A DNA stretch of 64,000 nucleotides from Hymenobacter properus (GCF_015694735.1 NZ_JADQDP010000002.1:186001-250000), one strand, 5' to 3'. Positions 25,731 through 34,257 are shown, counted from the stretch's first letter. Notes: generated by a model not told the origin, from the letters alone. A program made the numbers and translations.

Positions 25731-26132
25731 TCAGTTATTGGGTTTGCCGGCCGCTATCCACTTCTCGATGCGCTGGATGTCGCAGTCGGAGAGCTTGTCG
25801 CGGTTCTGCGGCATGGGGTCGAAGTTGGGGTCGTGCCGAATGCTGCCGATGATTTTGGAAGGCGAGAAGTAGCGGTTGATGGCCGCATAGTCGCCGAAGT
25901 TGTTGCCCCCGCCTTTCACAGTATACACGCTGGTGCCGTGGCACTCGCGGCAATGCGCATCGAAAATGGGCGAGACGACCGCGCTGTACGTCACGTTTTC
26001 GCTGGGCACGTCGCAGGCAGGGGCGGGGTCGCCGTGCGAATAGGTGCAGCCGGCCGCAAGGCCCAGCGTGAGGAGTGAAACGCCCGCTAGCGCGAGCCGC
26101 AGCTGAGCAGAAAAGGAGTAGAAGACGGACAT
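25731..26132 (-). CDS. Monoheme cytochrome c-type lipoprotein
   Basis: About 133 residues from the ATG at 26132 (MSVFYSFSAQLRLALAGVSL). The signal ends in a lipobox, GLAAGC, so the protein is lipid-anchored in the envelope. A single heme-binding motif CRECH follows the segment VSPIFDAH, and the likely axial methionine is in DPMPQNRDKLSD, a placement typical for small class I cytochromes of the PSCyt/DUF1549-like type. The last helix DCDIQRIEKWIAAG fits that fold. It is first in the operon with YceI and the DUF5777 barrel, so it may pass electrons to or from partners in that set. Confidence 0.85.
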   Translation of the reverse strand: MSVFYSFSAQLRLALAGVSLLTLGLAAGCTYSHGDPAPACDVPSENVTYSAVVSPIFDAHCRECHGTSVYTVKGGGNNFGDYAAINRYFSPSKIIGSIRHDPNFDPMPQNRDKLSDCDIQRIEKWIAAGKPNN

Positions 26133-26217
26133 ACCGAATAGCATCAAAAAGAAGGAGAAGAAATGCCGCTTGGCAACTGAAACCGGAAAGCTACGAAGCA
26201 ATGGGGCGTGCCCGCAC

Positions 26218-27807
26218 CTAAAATCCGTATTTCACGCCCAGAAATACGCCTGCGCTGGTCAGCTTCACCTTGCCGGCGCCCACGCCGCCCAGCGGCACCT
26301 TCACGTAGGGCTCGGCCTGCAGGCGCCAGTGCTGGCCCAGGCTGCGCTCGTAGCCGGCCGAGAGGTTGAGGACGCTGAACAGGTGCTGGTTGGCGTTGAC
26401 TAGGCCCGGCATTTCCCAGAGCTTGTAGTCGCCACCTTCGAGGTAGTCGTAGCTGTAGTTTTCGCGGTGCATGAAGAACGACGAGAGGCCAGTCGTGCCG
26501 AACCACCGGGCGTTGTCGCGCACCACGGCGTCGTAGCGCAGGTTCAGCGGTACGTCGAGCACAATGCATTTGCCCTCCACCCAGCTAAAGGTTCGCGTTT
26601 GCGCCCGGGGGTAGTTCGTCCAATCATAGTCCTCGCGGCGAGCGTAATATTCCTTATTGGCGCGCAGCAGGCCGGTGCTCAAGCGCAGACGATTGGTGAA
26701 ACGGTACTCCAAGGTCAACCCCAGGTTGAGCAAGGGCCGCTCTACGCTAACGAACCTCACAGTGCTCACGTCGGGCGCGCCCACCAGGCTAATGAAGAAG
26801 CGCGGCTCCGGTGCTGCAGTAGTGAGCTTCGTCTCGGCTACCGGCGTTAGGGGCGCAGGCAGCGCAAGGGCCGCGGTGGGCAAGCTCACCGCCTGTGGCA
26901 CAAGTGCTGCGTTATCAGATGCTACCGGGCTGGTTTCGGAGTCGAGTTCTGCGGCAGCCAGTGGTGTAGCAGTTGCTGAATTTCCATCCGCCTCATCAGA
27001 AATGCGGGCCTCAGGCTGCGGGTTCGTCCAGCCCTCGCCACGGGTGCTATTGGTAGCGCTTAATGCAGTTGCTGGAGTCCCAGACGTGGCTACTGCCGAG
27101 GACGCCTGCGAATGAAACCGCGCTGCCACGACCGAACCATTGCGTTGGTGGCTACGCTGTGCCTGTTGCTCAGCAAGCCGACGGGCCTTGCGGGATTTGG
27201 AGGGAATAGCGGCGGCCAAAGGCAGACGGCTGGTCTGGTGTTCTGCCCCGCCACGTGCCGAAGCCGAGTTGAATCGAGGTGTGGCAACTGCCACGCCCAA
27301 AACGGATTTGCGGGGCTCTAATGCAGCGCCCTGGGTGCTGGAAGCAGCACGTGCGGCTACTGGCGCTAACCCGGGCGTAGCAGCACCAGCCGCTGCATTT
27401 GCAGCAGGAGCCAAATTAACCGTCGCGGCGCTCAACCTGGCCGGGGAAACAGCCGATGCGTCTGCCGCACCGTGCGGCCGGGCGGCCACCGTTGGCTGTG
27501 CTGCGGTGGATGCCGAAAGGTGCTGGCTTTCCTTCGGACGGGGTGTGCCACTGGCAGCTACCCGGGAAGCAGCCGGAGCCACCGCGTCCGCTGGTTTCCA
27601 CAGCAGCCAGCCCAAGCCTACGAGTGCCACGATAAGCACCTCGGCCGCAAAAAAGCGCCACATCTTCCGCCGCACGGTGCGGGCCACTTCTTCCTTGTCC
27701 AACTCATTTTCCAGGCGCAGCCAGGCGTCCAGCGGGAAGGGCGCGGGCTCCGGCTCCGGTGGGTTGAGCCGTTGAAATGCTTTATCAATATCGTTATCCG
27801 ACCACAT
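26218..27807 (-). CDS. Membrane protein with anti-sigma-like N-terminus, one TM helix and C-terminal beta-barrel
   Basis: About 529 residues from the ATG at 27807; the longer frame would overlap the sigma factor deeply. Residues 1-50 are acidic and cytoplasmic (MWSDNDIDKAFQRLNPP). One membrane helix follows (FFAAEVLIVALVGLGWLLW, about residues 52-70). A long linker of about 260 residues is rich in Ala, Ser, Thr and Pro. The last 190 residues form an outer membrane-type barrel (LGLTLEYRFTNRLRLSTGL to the final GVFLGVKYGF). The gene overlaps the ECF sigma factor by 14 bases, as anti-sigma genes do. A protein that spans both membranes could sense the outer envelope and hold the sigma factor; this is inferred. 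Confidence 0.75.
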   Translation of the reverse strand: MWSDNDIDKAFQRLNPPEPEPAPFPLDAWLRLENELDKEEVARTVRRKMWRFFAAEVLIVALVGLGWLLWKPADAVAPAASRVAASGTPRPKESQHLSASTAAQPTVAARPHGAADASAVSPARLSAATVNLAPAANAAAGAATPGLAPVAARAASSTQGAALEPRKSVLGVAVATPRFNSASARGGAEHQTSRLPLAAAIPSKSRKARRLAEQQAQRSHQRNGSVVAARFHSQASSAVATSGTPATALSATNSTRGEGWTNPQPEARISDEADGNSATATPLAAAELDSETSPVASDNAALVPQAVSLPTAALALPAPLTPVAETKLTTAAPEPRFFISLVGAPDVSTVRFVSVERPLLNLGLTLEYRFTNRLRLSTGLLRANKEYYARREDYDWTNYPRAQTRTFSWVEGKCIVLDVPLNLRYDAVVRDNARWFGTTGLSSFFMHRENYSYDYLEGGDYKLWEMPGLVNANQHLFSVLNLSAGYERSLGQHWRLQAEPYVKVPLGGVGAGKVKLTSAGVFLGVKYGF

Positions 27808-28408
27808 AGCGGGGCATAGAAATAGTAGCGTGTTGGGCCAGCATGGCGCGCAAATGGGCGCGGGCCTTGAATAGGTTGGATTTGGACGTGCCCACCGAGA
27901 TGCGCAGCTGCTCGGCAATTTCCTCGTGGCCAAATCCGTCAATCACCGCCAGGTTAAACACAGCGCGGTAGGCCGGTGGCAGGCGCTGCACAAGCCCCAG
28001 CAACTCGTCGTAGCTCAGCGCATCGAGGGGCGTGGCGCCCTGGTCGGCCTGGTTCAGGGTCACGTCGTCAAGTTCCTGCTGGTGCTGGTGGCGCTCGTTG
28101 GCGCGGTAGTGGTCGATGGCCGTGTGAATCATGATGCGCTTGAGCCAGCCCCGGAACGAGCCCAGCACATCTTCGGGGTGGCGCGCTGCATCGAAGCGGT
28201 ACAAATCGCGGAATACTTTCAGAAAACCGTCGTTGGCGGCTTCAAGAGCTTGGTCACGGTCGCGGGCGTAGCGCAGGCAAATGCTCATCGCAAAGCCGTG
28301 GAACTGCCCGTAGAGGCGCCGCTGCGCCAGCCGGTCCTGCCGTTGGCAGGCCGCCAGCAGCTCCGGCAGCGTCGGGGGAGCAGATTTAGGTGAGGAAAGG
28401 TGCAGCAT
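27794..28408 (-). CDS. ECF RNA polymerase sigma factor
   Basis: A 204-residue sigma-70 family member lacking regions 1 and 3. Region 2 is visible as FHGFAMSICLRYARDRDQALEAANDGFLKVFRDLYRFD, with FRGWLKRIMIHTAIDHYR for region 2.4 and promoter melting. Region 4 is LPPAYRAVFNLAVIDGFGHEEIAEQLRISVGTSKSNLFKARAHLR, the helix-turn-helix for the -35 element. It is translationally coupled by overlap to the membrane protein downstream, its probable anti-sigma factor. The regulon cannot be read from the window. Confidence 0.93.
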   Translation of the reverse strand: MLHLSSPKSAPPTLPELLAACQRQDRLAQRRLYGQFHGFAMSICLRYARDRDQALEAANDGFLKVFRDLYRFDAARHPEDVLGSFRGWLKRIMIHTAIDHYRANERHQHQQELDDVTLNQADQGATPLDALSYDELLGLVQRLPPAYRAVFNLAVIDGFGHEEIAEQLRISVGTSKSNLFKARAHLRAMLAQHATISMPRYVVG

Positions 28409-28478
28409 ACAAGCGGCCGTTGGCGGGACTTCACAAGACCACTCGGAAGATAGTAAAAAAGGGTTGCCTGTGTCTGAA

Positions 28479-28656
28479 CCGCAGATTAAGCAGATTTAAC
28501 GGATTGAACGGATTCGACCATTATTCCTGGCTTGCTACAGCCGCGAAGCCACAATTAGTCACAAAAAAAGGCCGTCCATTGGACGGCCTTTTCTCAAATC
28601 AGTATTAACGCTTGAATCTGTTCAATCCGTTAAATCTGCTTAATCTGCGGTTCAGA
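28479..28656. repeat. Nested palindromic element, second copy of the CCGCAGATTAAGCAG family
   Basis: Arms at 28479-28519 and 28612-28656 repeat the sequence of the element at 4440-4621 and enclose a terminator at 28563-28593. The right arm touches the secDF stop codon. Here the arms contain ATTTAACGGATTGAACGG, differing from the first copy mainly next to the loop. Confidence 0.8.
28563..28593. terminator. Terminator downstream of secDF
   Basis: AAAAAAAGGCCGTCC, ATT, GGACGGCCTTTTCT. On the minus strand it ends secDF; it precedes the sigma factor gene. Confidence 0.88.
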
Positions 28657-31644
28657 TTACACGTTAGCCTGGCTCAGCTTCGGAGCGTCGGTGCCCACGT
28701 TGCTGAGGTCCTCACCGGCGGCGCGGCGCTCCCGCTCTTCTTTCTTGCCGTAGGTGTCGAGGATAATCGGCGTGGCGATGAACAGCGACGAGTACGTGCC
28801 GAAGATGATGCCGATAATCATGGCGAAGGAGAACGAACGCAGGGTTTCGCCGCCGAACACGTACATCACAAACACCACCAGGAACACCGTGGTGAACGTA
28901 ATCATGGTGCGCGAGAAGGTCGAGTTCAGGGCCGGGTTCACCACCTGGGCGAAGGTCAGCTTGGGGTTCTCGCGCAGGTACTCGCGGATACGGTCATAGA
29001 TAACCACCGTGTCGTTCATTGAGAAGCCGATAACCGTGAGCAGGGCAGCCACGAAAATCTGGTCCATCTCGTAGTTCAGGCCAAAGAGGCGGGCAATCGG
29101 GAAGGCCGCAATCACGAGCAGGGCGTCGTGGAACAGGGCCACCACGGCAGCCATCGAATACTGCCACTTTTCGAAGCGGAACAGCACGTACACGAAGATG
29201 CCCAGCAGCGTCAGGCCCAGCGACAGCACCGAGGTGCGCTTGATGTCGTCGGCGATGGTAGCACCCACTTTCGAGGTCGACTTGATAACCGGGGCATCGG
29301 CGCTGTAAGCTTCCAGGCCTTTGTTGAGGGCAGCTACCACCTTTTTGTCGGCGGCTACGCTTTCATCTTCGGCCAGGTAGCCGGTGGTGATGCGCAGGCG
29401 GTCGGGCGAGCCGTACTGCTTCACTTCGAGGCCGGCACCTTCAAACACGGGGCGGATTTTGTCGGCCACGTCGGAGGCCACCATCGTCTTGTTGAAGTCA
29501 ACCACGTAGGCACGGCCGCCTTTGAAGTCCACGCCCAGGTTGGGGCCGCCCTGCACGAACATCAGCACGAAGCCGGCCACGATGAACAGCGTCGAGAAGG
29601 TGTAAGCCAGCTTGCGCTTGCCCACGATGTCGAAGTTCAGGTTCTTGAACAGGTTGCGCGAAATCACCGTGCTGAAGGTCATCGGGTGGTTTTCGTTGCC
29701 CTTCACCATCCACTCGATGATGAGGCGCGACACGAACACGGCCGACAGGAACGAGGTGAGCACACCGATACCCAGCGTGATGGCGAAGTTTTGCACCGGG
29801 CCCGTGCCGAAGAAGCCGAGAATCACGGCAATCAGCATGGTGGTCACGTTCGAGTCGAAGATGGCCGAGAAGGCACGCGAGTAGCCTTTGTTAATAGCGT
29901 CAGGCAGGCTGAGGCCGTGGTCCAGTTCTTCTCGAATCCGTTCGAAAATCAGTACGTTGGCGTCCACCGAGGTGCCCATCACCAGAATCAGACCGGCAAT
30001 ACCGGGCAGCGTGAGGGCGGTGCCGAACTGAGCGAGCACGCCCAGAATCAGGAAGATGTTGAAGAGCAGGGCGATGTCGGCCACGATGCCGGCGCGGCCG
30101 TAGTAAAATGCCATGAACAGCATGATAATCACCACACCGGCCAGCGACGAGTACAGGCCCTGGTTGATGGCTTCCTTACCCAGCGACGGACCTACTACGG
30201 CTTCTTCCACGATGCGCGTGGGAGCGGGCAGCTTACCGGCTTTCAGCTGGTTGGCCAAGTCGTCGGTGTCTTCTACCTGGAAGCTGCCCGTGATGCTGGT
30301 GCCGCCGCCCGAGATTTCGCCCTGCACCACCGGCGCCGAGCACACGTAGTCATCCAGCACCATGGCAATCTGCTTGCCGATGTTGGCAGCCGTCATTTTC
30401 TGCCACTTGCGGGCGCCCGAGGGCGTCATGTTCATCAACACTTCGGGCTGGCCGTTCTGGCCGAGGTCGGCGCGGGCGTCGCTCACTACTTCGCCGCCCA
30501 TGGGGGGCACGCCGTCGCGGGTTTTGCGCACCGGCACCAGCTCCAGGTATTCCTGCTTGTCGATGGTGGTGGGCTTCAGGCTCCAGAGCAGGGCCAGGGT
30601 GGGGGGCAGGGTAGCCTTAGCCTCGGGCGAGCGCAGGATTTTGTTCATGGCCGAGGTGTCGCGCAGGTTCACGCCCAGGCGGCCGGGCATGGTGAAGAGC
30701 TTGGCCAGCACACCAGGCGTGTTGGCGGCAGCCGTGTCGGCGCCAGCTTTGCCAGCTTTGGTCTTCTTAGCCAGCTGAGCAGCCAGCGAGGTCGAGTCGC
30801 CGGCGGCAGCGGCCGTAGCGGTGGTGTCGGTGGTAGCAGCAGCGGGAGCAGCTTTAGCAGCGGTTTGCTTGGCTTGCAGTTGCTTGTCGAGGGCCACCAG
30901 GTAGGGGGCTACTTCGTTCTGGTTCCATACTTCCCAGAATTCCAGCTTGGCTTGGCCTTGCAGCAGCTTGCGCACGCGGTCGGGGTTATCAACGCCGGGC
31001 AGTTCGATTTGCAGGCGGCCGGTGCCTTTCACGCGCTGAATGCTGGGCTGGTTCACGCCGAACTTGTCTACGCGGGTGCGCAGGATGTTGAAGGAACGGT
31101 CAATGGCTTCTTCCACTTCCTTGTCGATGGCGCCAATCACCTTCTCGTTCGAGGAGTTGATGTCGATGTTGCGGCTCTTGTTGGTGGTGTTGGCGAAGAT
31201 GCTGGCCAGCGGGCGGCCAGCGGCGTTCTGCTGCCAAGCCTGGGCGAAGAGGGCCGTGAAGGGCGTGCTGGAATTGGTTTTCTGCGCCTCCTGGGCATCG
31301 GCCAACGATTTGTTGAAGGCGGGGTCTTTGCTGTTGCCGCTCATGGCGCGCACAATTTCCACCGGCGATACTTCCAGCGTCACGTGCATGCCGCCTTTCA
31401 GGTCAAGGCCGAGGCCGAGCTCGCTCTGGCGCACCTCGCGGTAGGTGAAGGGCCCAAACACCGGGGCACGCCACACCGAATCAAGGTAGTGCTGGCGGGC
31501 GGTTTCGTCAATCTTGCCGTTGCGGGTGGCGTAGGCCACCGCCTTCTGCTGCACCCCGCGCGAGACGTAGGTGAAGAAGAGGAAGTACGCGCACAACGCC
31601 GTGACAACGACGGTAAGCGCGATGATTAATCCTTTGTTACGCAT
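28657..31644 (-). CDS. secDF: Fused protein translocase subunit SecDF
   Basis: About 995 residues from the ATG at 31644; the frame upstream of it covers an intergenic palindrome. The protein uses the proton gradient to help complete export through SecYEG and normally occurs as separate SecD and SecF. The SecD half has the first helix, the ELGLGLDLKGGMHV motif, the P1 domain, and the six-helix SecD region with GTSVDANVLIFERIREEL. The SecF half begins near GPNLGVDFKGGRAYVVDF and contains SMNDTVVIYDRIRE. A low-complexity stretch rich in Ala, Thr and Lys (around residues 270-320) is inserted in the P1 domain and is unusual. Single-gene fusions are typical for Bacteroidota. Confidence 0.96.
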   Translation of the reverse strand: MRNKGLIIALTVVVTALCAYFLFFTYVSRGVQQKAVAYATRNGKIDETARQHYLDSVWRAPVFGPFTYREVRQSELGLGLDLKGGMHVTLEVSPVEIVRAMSGNSKDPAFNKSLADAQEAQKTNSSTPFTALFAQAWQQNAAGRPLASIFANTTNKSRNIDINSSNEKVIGAIDKEVEEAIDRSFNILRTRVDKFGVNQPSIQRVKGTGRLQIELPGVDNPDRVRKLLQGQAKLEFWEVWNQNEVAPYLVALDKQLQAKQTAAKAAPAAATTDTTATAAAAGDSTSLAAQLAKKTKAGKAGADTAAANTPGVLAKLFTMPGRLGVNLRDTSAMNKILRSPEAKATLPPTLALLWSLKPTTIDKQEYLELVPVRKTRDGVPPMGGEVVSDARADLGQNGQPEVLMNMTPSGARKWQKMTAANIGKQIAMVLDDYVCSAPVVQGEISGGGTSITGSFQVEDTDDLANQLKAGKLPAPTRIVEEAVVGPSLGKEAINQGLYSSLAGVVIIMLFMAFYYGRAGIVADIALLFNIFLILGVLAQFGTALTLPGIAGLILVMGTSVDANVLIFERIREELDHGLSLPDAINKGYSRAFSAIFDSNVTTMLIAVILGFFGTGPVQNFAITLGIGVLTSFLSAVFVSRLIIEWMVKGNENHPMTFSTVISRNLFKNLNFDIVGKRKLAYTFSTLFIVAGFVLMFVQGGPNLGVDFKGGRAYVVDFNKTMVASDVADKIRPVFEGAGLEVKQYGSPDRLRITTGYLAEDESVAADKKVVAALNKGLEAYSADAPVIKSTSKVGATIADDIKRTSVLSLGLTLLGIFVYVLFRFEKWQYSMAAVVALFHDALLVIAAFPIARLFGLNYEMDQIFVAALLTVIGFSMNDTVVIYDRIREYLRENPKLTFAQVVNPALNSTFSRTMITFTTVFLVVFVMYVFGGETLRSFSFAMIIGIIFGTYSSLFIATPIILDTYGKKEERERRAAGEDLSNVGTDAPKLSQANV

Positions 31645-31813
31645 TAGAGAAAAGGGTTGAGTTTTGAATGTTGAGGGTTGAATTCCTGCACTGGATAGCC
31701 AGGAATAGCAAAGCGGAAGAATGGGGAAGTGGAAAAGGGTTGGATGCTGCCTGAACCCTCTGCCGTTTGGCAAAAGGTCATTCAGCATTCAACCCTCAAA
31801 ACTCAACACTTCA

Positions 31814-32179
31814 CTAAGGGGCCTGCGGCGACAGCGCCACGGCCAGCAGCCGCGCCCGAAACACCTCGCCCGCCCGGATGCCGGCCCGCAGGCGCGGCAC
31901 GGCCAGCAACTGGCGCAGCGTGGGCAGCCAAGTGGCCGCAATGGCCGGCAGCGGCAGCCAGGCCGTGCCCAGCGGAGCCACAAAATGCTTGAGCGAAGCC
32001 GTGGCTTCTAGCATTACCTTTTGTTTCACCACCGTGGCGCGCGTAAACCGCGCTTCGCCCTTGCCCACGGGCCGCAGCACGCTCACGGCGCGCTGGTTCA
32101 GGCCCAGCACCAGCAGCACCGTGGCGGCGAGCAGGGCAAAGCGGAGCGAGAACCAAAAACGGGAGAGCAGAACCAGCAT
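31814..32179 (-). CDS. Small membrane-anchored hypothetical protein
   Basis: About 121 residues from the ATG at 32179. A promoter box at 32198-32205 places the transcript start downstream of the earlier ATG at 32236, so the later start is preferred. The first 30 residues (MLVLLSRFWFSLRFALLAATVLLVLGLN) are a signal anchor. The remaining region is helical and basic, with a second moderately hydrophobic stretch. I recognise no family. It lies upstream of secDF on the same strand but has its own promoter. Confidence 0.55.
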   Translation of the reverse strand: MLVLLSRFWFSLRFALLAATVLLVLGLNQRAVSVLRPVGKGEARFTRATVVKQKVMLEATASLKHFVAPLGTAWLPLPAIAATWLPTLRQLLAVPRLRAGIRAGEVFRARLLAVALSPQAP

Positions 32180-32197
32180 GGGTATGTACGGGGTCTG

Positions 32198-32205
32198 CAA
32201 AGATA
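32198..32205 (-). promoter_or_regulatory. -7 promoter box for the small membrane protein gene
   Basis: Minus strand TATCTTTG, exact TAnnTTTG match. It decides the start of the downstream gene as 32179. Confidence 0.6.
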
Positions 32206-32256
32206 CCCATTTCAAGGCAATGCGGGCAAGAGGCATCTTTATAGTCGGCGTGCCGG

Positions 32257-32718
32257 CTATTTCAGCGCCTCAAACGTGTATTGCGCGTCGGCCCAGAACG
32301 CATCAAGGGCAATAATGCGGGGCTTGAAAAAGGAAATCAGCTTGGGCCAGTCTTCGCGGTTGAAAATGTTGACGGGGCTTAGCTCCTGGTAGATGCAGCT
32401 CAGCGGCAAGCCCTGCGCATCGATGGACTCAGCTTCCCATATCCAGGTTTCGCCCAAGGTTTCGTGCAGCAGGGTTTTCAACTCCAGAAACTGCTCCCAG
32501 AACAACTCCCGAATGCCCGCGTCGGGGTGGTTCAGCTCGATGGCAATTTTGGCGCGCCGGTTGTCGGCCTGCATTCGGAAATACAGGTGCTTGATGCCCG
32601 TCTTGTAGTTTATCCAATTGGTGGTTTCGCCCTCGGCCGATGGAATGGGCGCCATGTATTGCCCGAAGGTGGTCCAGAAAGCCTGACGCAGTTGGGTAGC
32701 TTCTGCTTTGCTATACAT
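32257..32718 (-). CDS. DUF4268 family protein
   Basis: About 153 residues from ATG 32718, the point where the family-like sequence (MYSKAEATQLRQAFWTTFGQYM) begins. The segment NWINYKTGIKHLYFRMQADNRRAKIAIELNHPD and the following FWEQFLELKTLL match DUF4268, a domain also found at the C-terminus of some nuclease-like and defence-associated proteins. Here it stands alone as a single domain. No active-site residues are evident and the function is unknown. Confidence 0.78.
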   Translation of the reverse strand: MYSKAEATQLRQAFWTTFGQYMAPIPSAEGETTNWINYKTGIKHLYFRMQADNRRAKIAIELNHPDAGIRELFWEQFLELKTLLHETLGETWIWEAESIDAQGLPLSCIYQELSPVNIFNREDWPKLISFFKPRIIALDAFWADAQYTFEALK

Positions 32719-32733
32719 TAGGTAGGTAAAAAG

Positions 32734-32824
32734 CGTCATGCTGAGCGCAGCCGAAGCATCTCGCGTGCGGCAGTAAATAAATTACTTGCGCGGTAGAGAT
32801 GCTTCGGCTGCGCTCAGCATGACG
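32734..32824. repeat. Large palindromic repeat, AGCATCTC subtype
   Basis: CGTCATGCTGAGCGCAGCCG then AAGCATCTCGCG; the inverse arm at about 32793-32824 ends GCTCAGCATGACG. Between DUF4268 and a lipoprotein gene. Confidence 0.9.
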
Positions 32825-32852
32825 GGCTTGTGTTGCTGTCGAAATCTTCCGC

Positions 32853-33260
32853 CTACAGCGGCGTGGCCCACCAGCCGGCTTCGTTGCTTTGGATGGCTAC
32901 GCCGCCTGCGTTGTGGTAATACTCCTGCACGCACTCTTTGAAGCCGGCGTTGTTGGTGCTGGCAAAGCACACGGCGTGGTCGGCGGTGGGCAGCGGGCCG
33001 GTGTGCACCGCAAACACGCTGCCGCGCTCGGCCTTGGTAATAATGAGGTAAGTGGTGTCGTTGAGCTTGCCCAGGTTGGCGTCGAAGGCCTGGCTGTAGG
33101 CGTTGTCGGGCGTCACCTCCACGCGGTAGGCCGAGTTGCCGGCCGGGTGCTGCAAAATGCCCGCCTGACCGTTCTTATCGCAGCTGGTCAGCCCCAGCAG
33201 CCCGGCCGAAAGGGCAGTGAGCACCGCCCATTGAGAAAAGAGTAAACGTGCACGTTTCAT
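32853..33260 (-). CDS. Predicted lipoprotein of unknown function
   Basis: About 135 residues from ATG 33260. The signal sequence ends in the lipobox LGLTSC (mature cysteine near residue 26). The body is beta-rich with two cysteines (HAVCFASTNNAGFKECVQEYY) that might form a disulfide. A segment PAGNSAYRVEVTPDNAYSQAFDANL suggests a sandwich or lipocalin-like fold, but I cannot name a family. It lies alone between a palindromic repeat and udk. Confidence 0.6.
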   Translation of the reverse strand: MKRARLLFSQWAVLTALSAGLLGLTSCDKNGQAGILQHPAGNSAYRVEVTPDNAYSQAFDANLGKLNDTTYLIITKAERGSVFAVHTGPLPTADHAVCFASTNNAGFKECVQEYYHNAGGVAIQSNEAGWWATPL

Positions 33261-33465
33261 AAGTGGCAAAGCAAAATGGATTATCAAAACCAGAAAGCAA
33301 TCAGGTCCTATACGGCGTTAGTGTCTGCCGGGCTGGCGTCAATTGCAGGTACAAGATAATCTATTTTAACTTCCATTTTATGAAGTAGGCCAAAAAAGCA
33401 TCCGCAAAGTCGAATGCCTCGGCGTTCAAACGGCCTCAAAACTGCCCTTCTAACTCCGCCAGCGT

Positions 33466-34095
33466 TTATCGCTGAGCGGCGGCCACCTTGCCCTGCAGGA
33501 AGCCTACCAGCACCTCCAGCCCTTTCTCGAAGTGGCGGTTGTTTGGAATTACGATGTCGGCGTAGTGCTTGTAGGGCGCAATGAACTGCTCGTAGGTGGG
33601 GGCCACGTGGTGAGTGTAGCGGTAGAGCACATCGGCCAGGTCGTAGCCCCGCTCATCACGGTCGCGGATGATGCGGCGATGCAGCTTCACGTGCTCCTGG
33701 GCATCGATGTACACCTTGAGGTCGAGCAGCTTGGCGATTTCCTCGAAGTGAAACACGAAAATACCCTCCACCACCACGATGGGCGCCGGCCGAAACACCA
33801 GTTCCTTGGGCGTCACGGCCGCGTTGTTGAAGGTGTATTCCTTGCGGCGCACCTCCTGTCCCTGGCTGATGCGCAGTACGTCGTCGGCATAGGCCGCGGC
33901 GTCGATGCTGGCGGGTAGGTCGAAGTTCTCAACGCCCTGGTCGTCGCGCAGCTGCTTTTCGCGCGGGTGGTAATAATTATCCTGCGAGATGAGGCAAATC
34001 TGCTCTTCGGGAAAAGAAGCCAGAAGCCGGCGCAGAAACGTGGTTTTACCAGAAGCGCTGCCGCCGGTGATGCCAATTAGATACGGGGTGTGCAT
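33466..34095 (-). CDS. udk: Uridine kinase
   Basis: About 209 residues. The ATG at 34095 is fixed because the P-loop GITGGSASGKTT lies at residues 8-19; earlier frame would add a palindromic repeat. The enzyme phosphorylates uridine and cytidine with ATP or GTP in pyrimidine salvage. Other conserved parts are ISQDNYYHP, FDLPASID, VVVEGIFVFH, and the RDRDERGYD lid region (substrate binding and catalysis). A -7 box lies only seven bases upstream of the ATG, so the mRNA may be leaderless. Confidence 0.93.
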   Translation of the reverse strand: MHTPYLIGITGGSASGKTTFLRRLLASFPEEQICLISQDNYYHPREKQLRDDQGVENFDLPASIDAAAYADDVLRISQGQEVRRKEYTFNNAAVTPKELVFRPAPIVVVEGIFVFHFEEIAKLLDLKVYIDAQEHVKLHRRIIRDRDERGYDLADVLYRYTHHVAPTYEQFIAPYKHYADIVIPNNRHFEKGLEVLVGFLQGKVAAAQR

Positions 34096-34101
34096 AGCAG
34101 G

Positions 34102-34109
34102 CAAAGATA
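34102..34109 (-). promoter_or_regulatory. -7 promoter box directly before udk
   Basis: Minus strand TATCTTTG ends seven bases before the udk ATG, so transcription should start at or next to the start codon. Exact consensus match. Confidence 0.55.
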
Positions 34110-34160
34110 ATGCTGCGCGGGAAAGGGAGGCGAGGAATGAACAGAGCATCCAGCGAAAAA

Positions 34161-34254
34161 CGCCTGTCGTCCTGAGCGCAGCGAAGGGCCTTATCACTTT
34201 GCAACGGCACGTTTGGCGTGAAAGGTCCTTCGCTGCGCTCGGGATGACAGGCGT
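34161..34254. repeat. Large palindromic repeat, AGGACCTT subtype
   Basis: CGCCTGTCGTCCTGAGCGCA with GCGAAGGGCCTTATCAC and the inverse arm GGTCCTTCGCTGCGCTCGG near 34223-34242. It lies between rdgB and udk and reaches close to the rdgB stop codon. Confidence 0.9.
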
Positions 34255-34257
34255 TTC

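Noticed and set aside
29128..31629. Reading frame of 833 codons on the plus strand opposite secDF
   Set aside because: It is rich in His, Gln, Arg and Val with no domain, and lies exactly antisense to a fully conserved secDF; long antisense frames are common in GC-rich DNA.
31645..31788. N-terminal extension of SecDF
   Set aside because: The first membrane helix starts at the ATG at 31644; upstream sequence is an intergenic inverted repeat.
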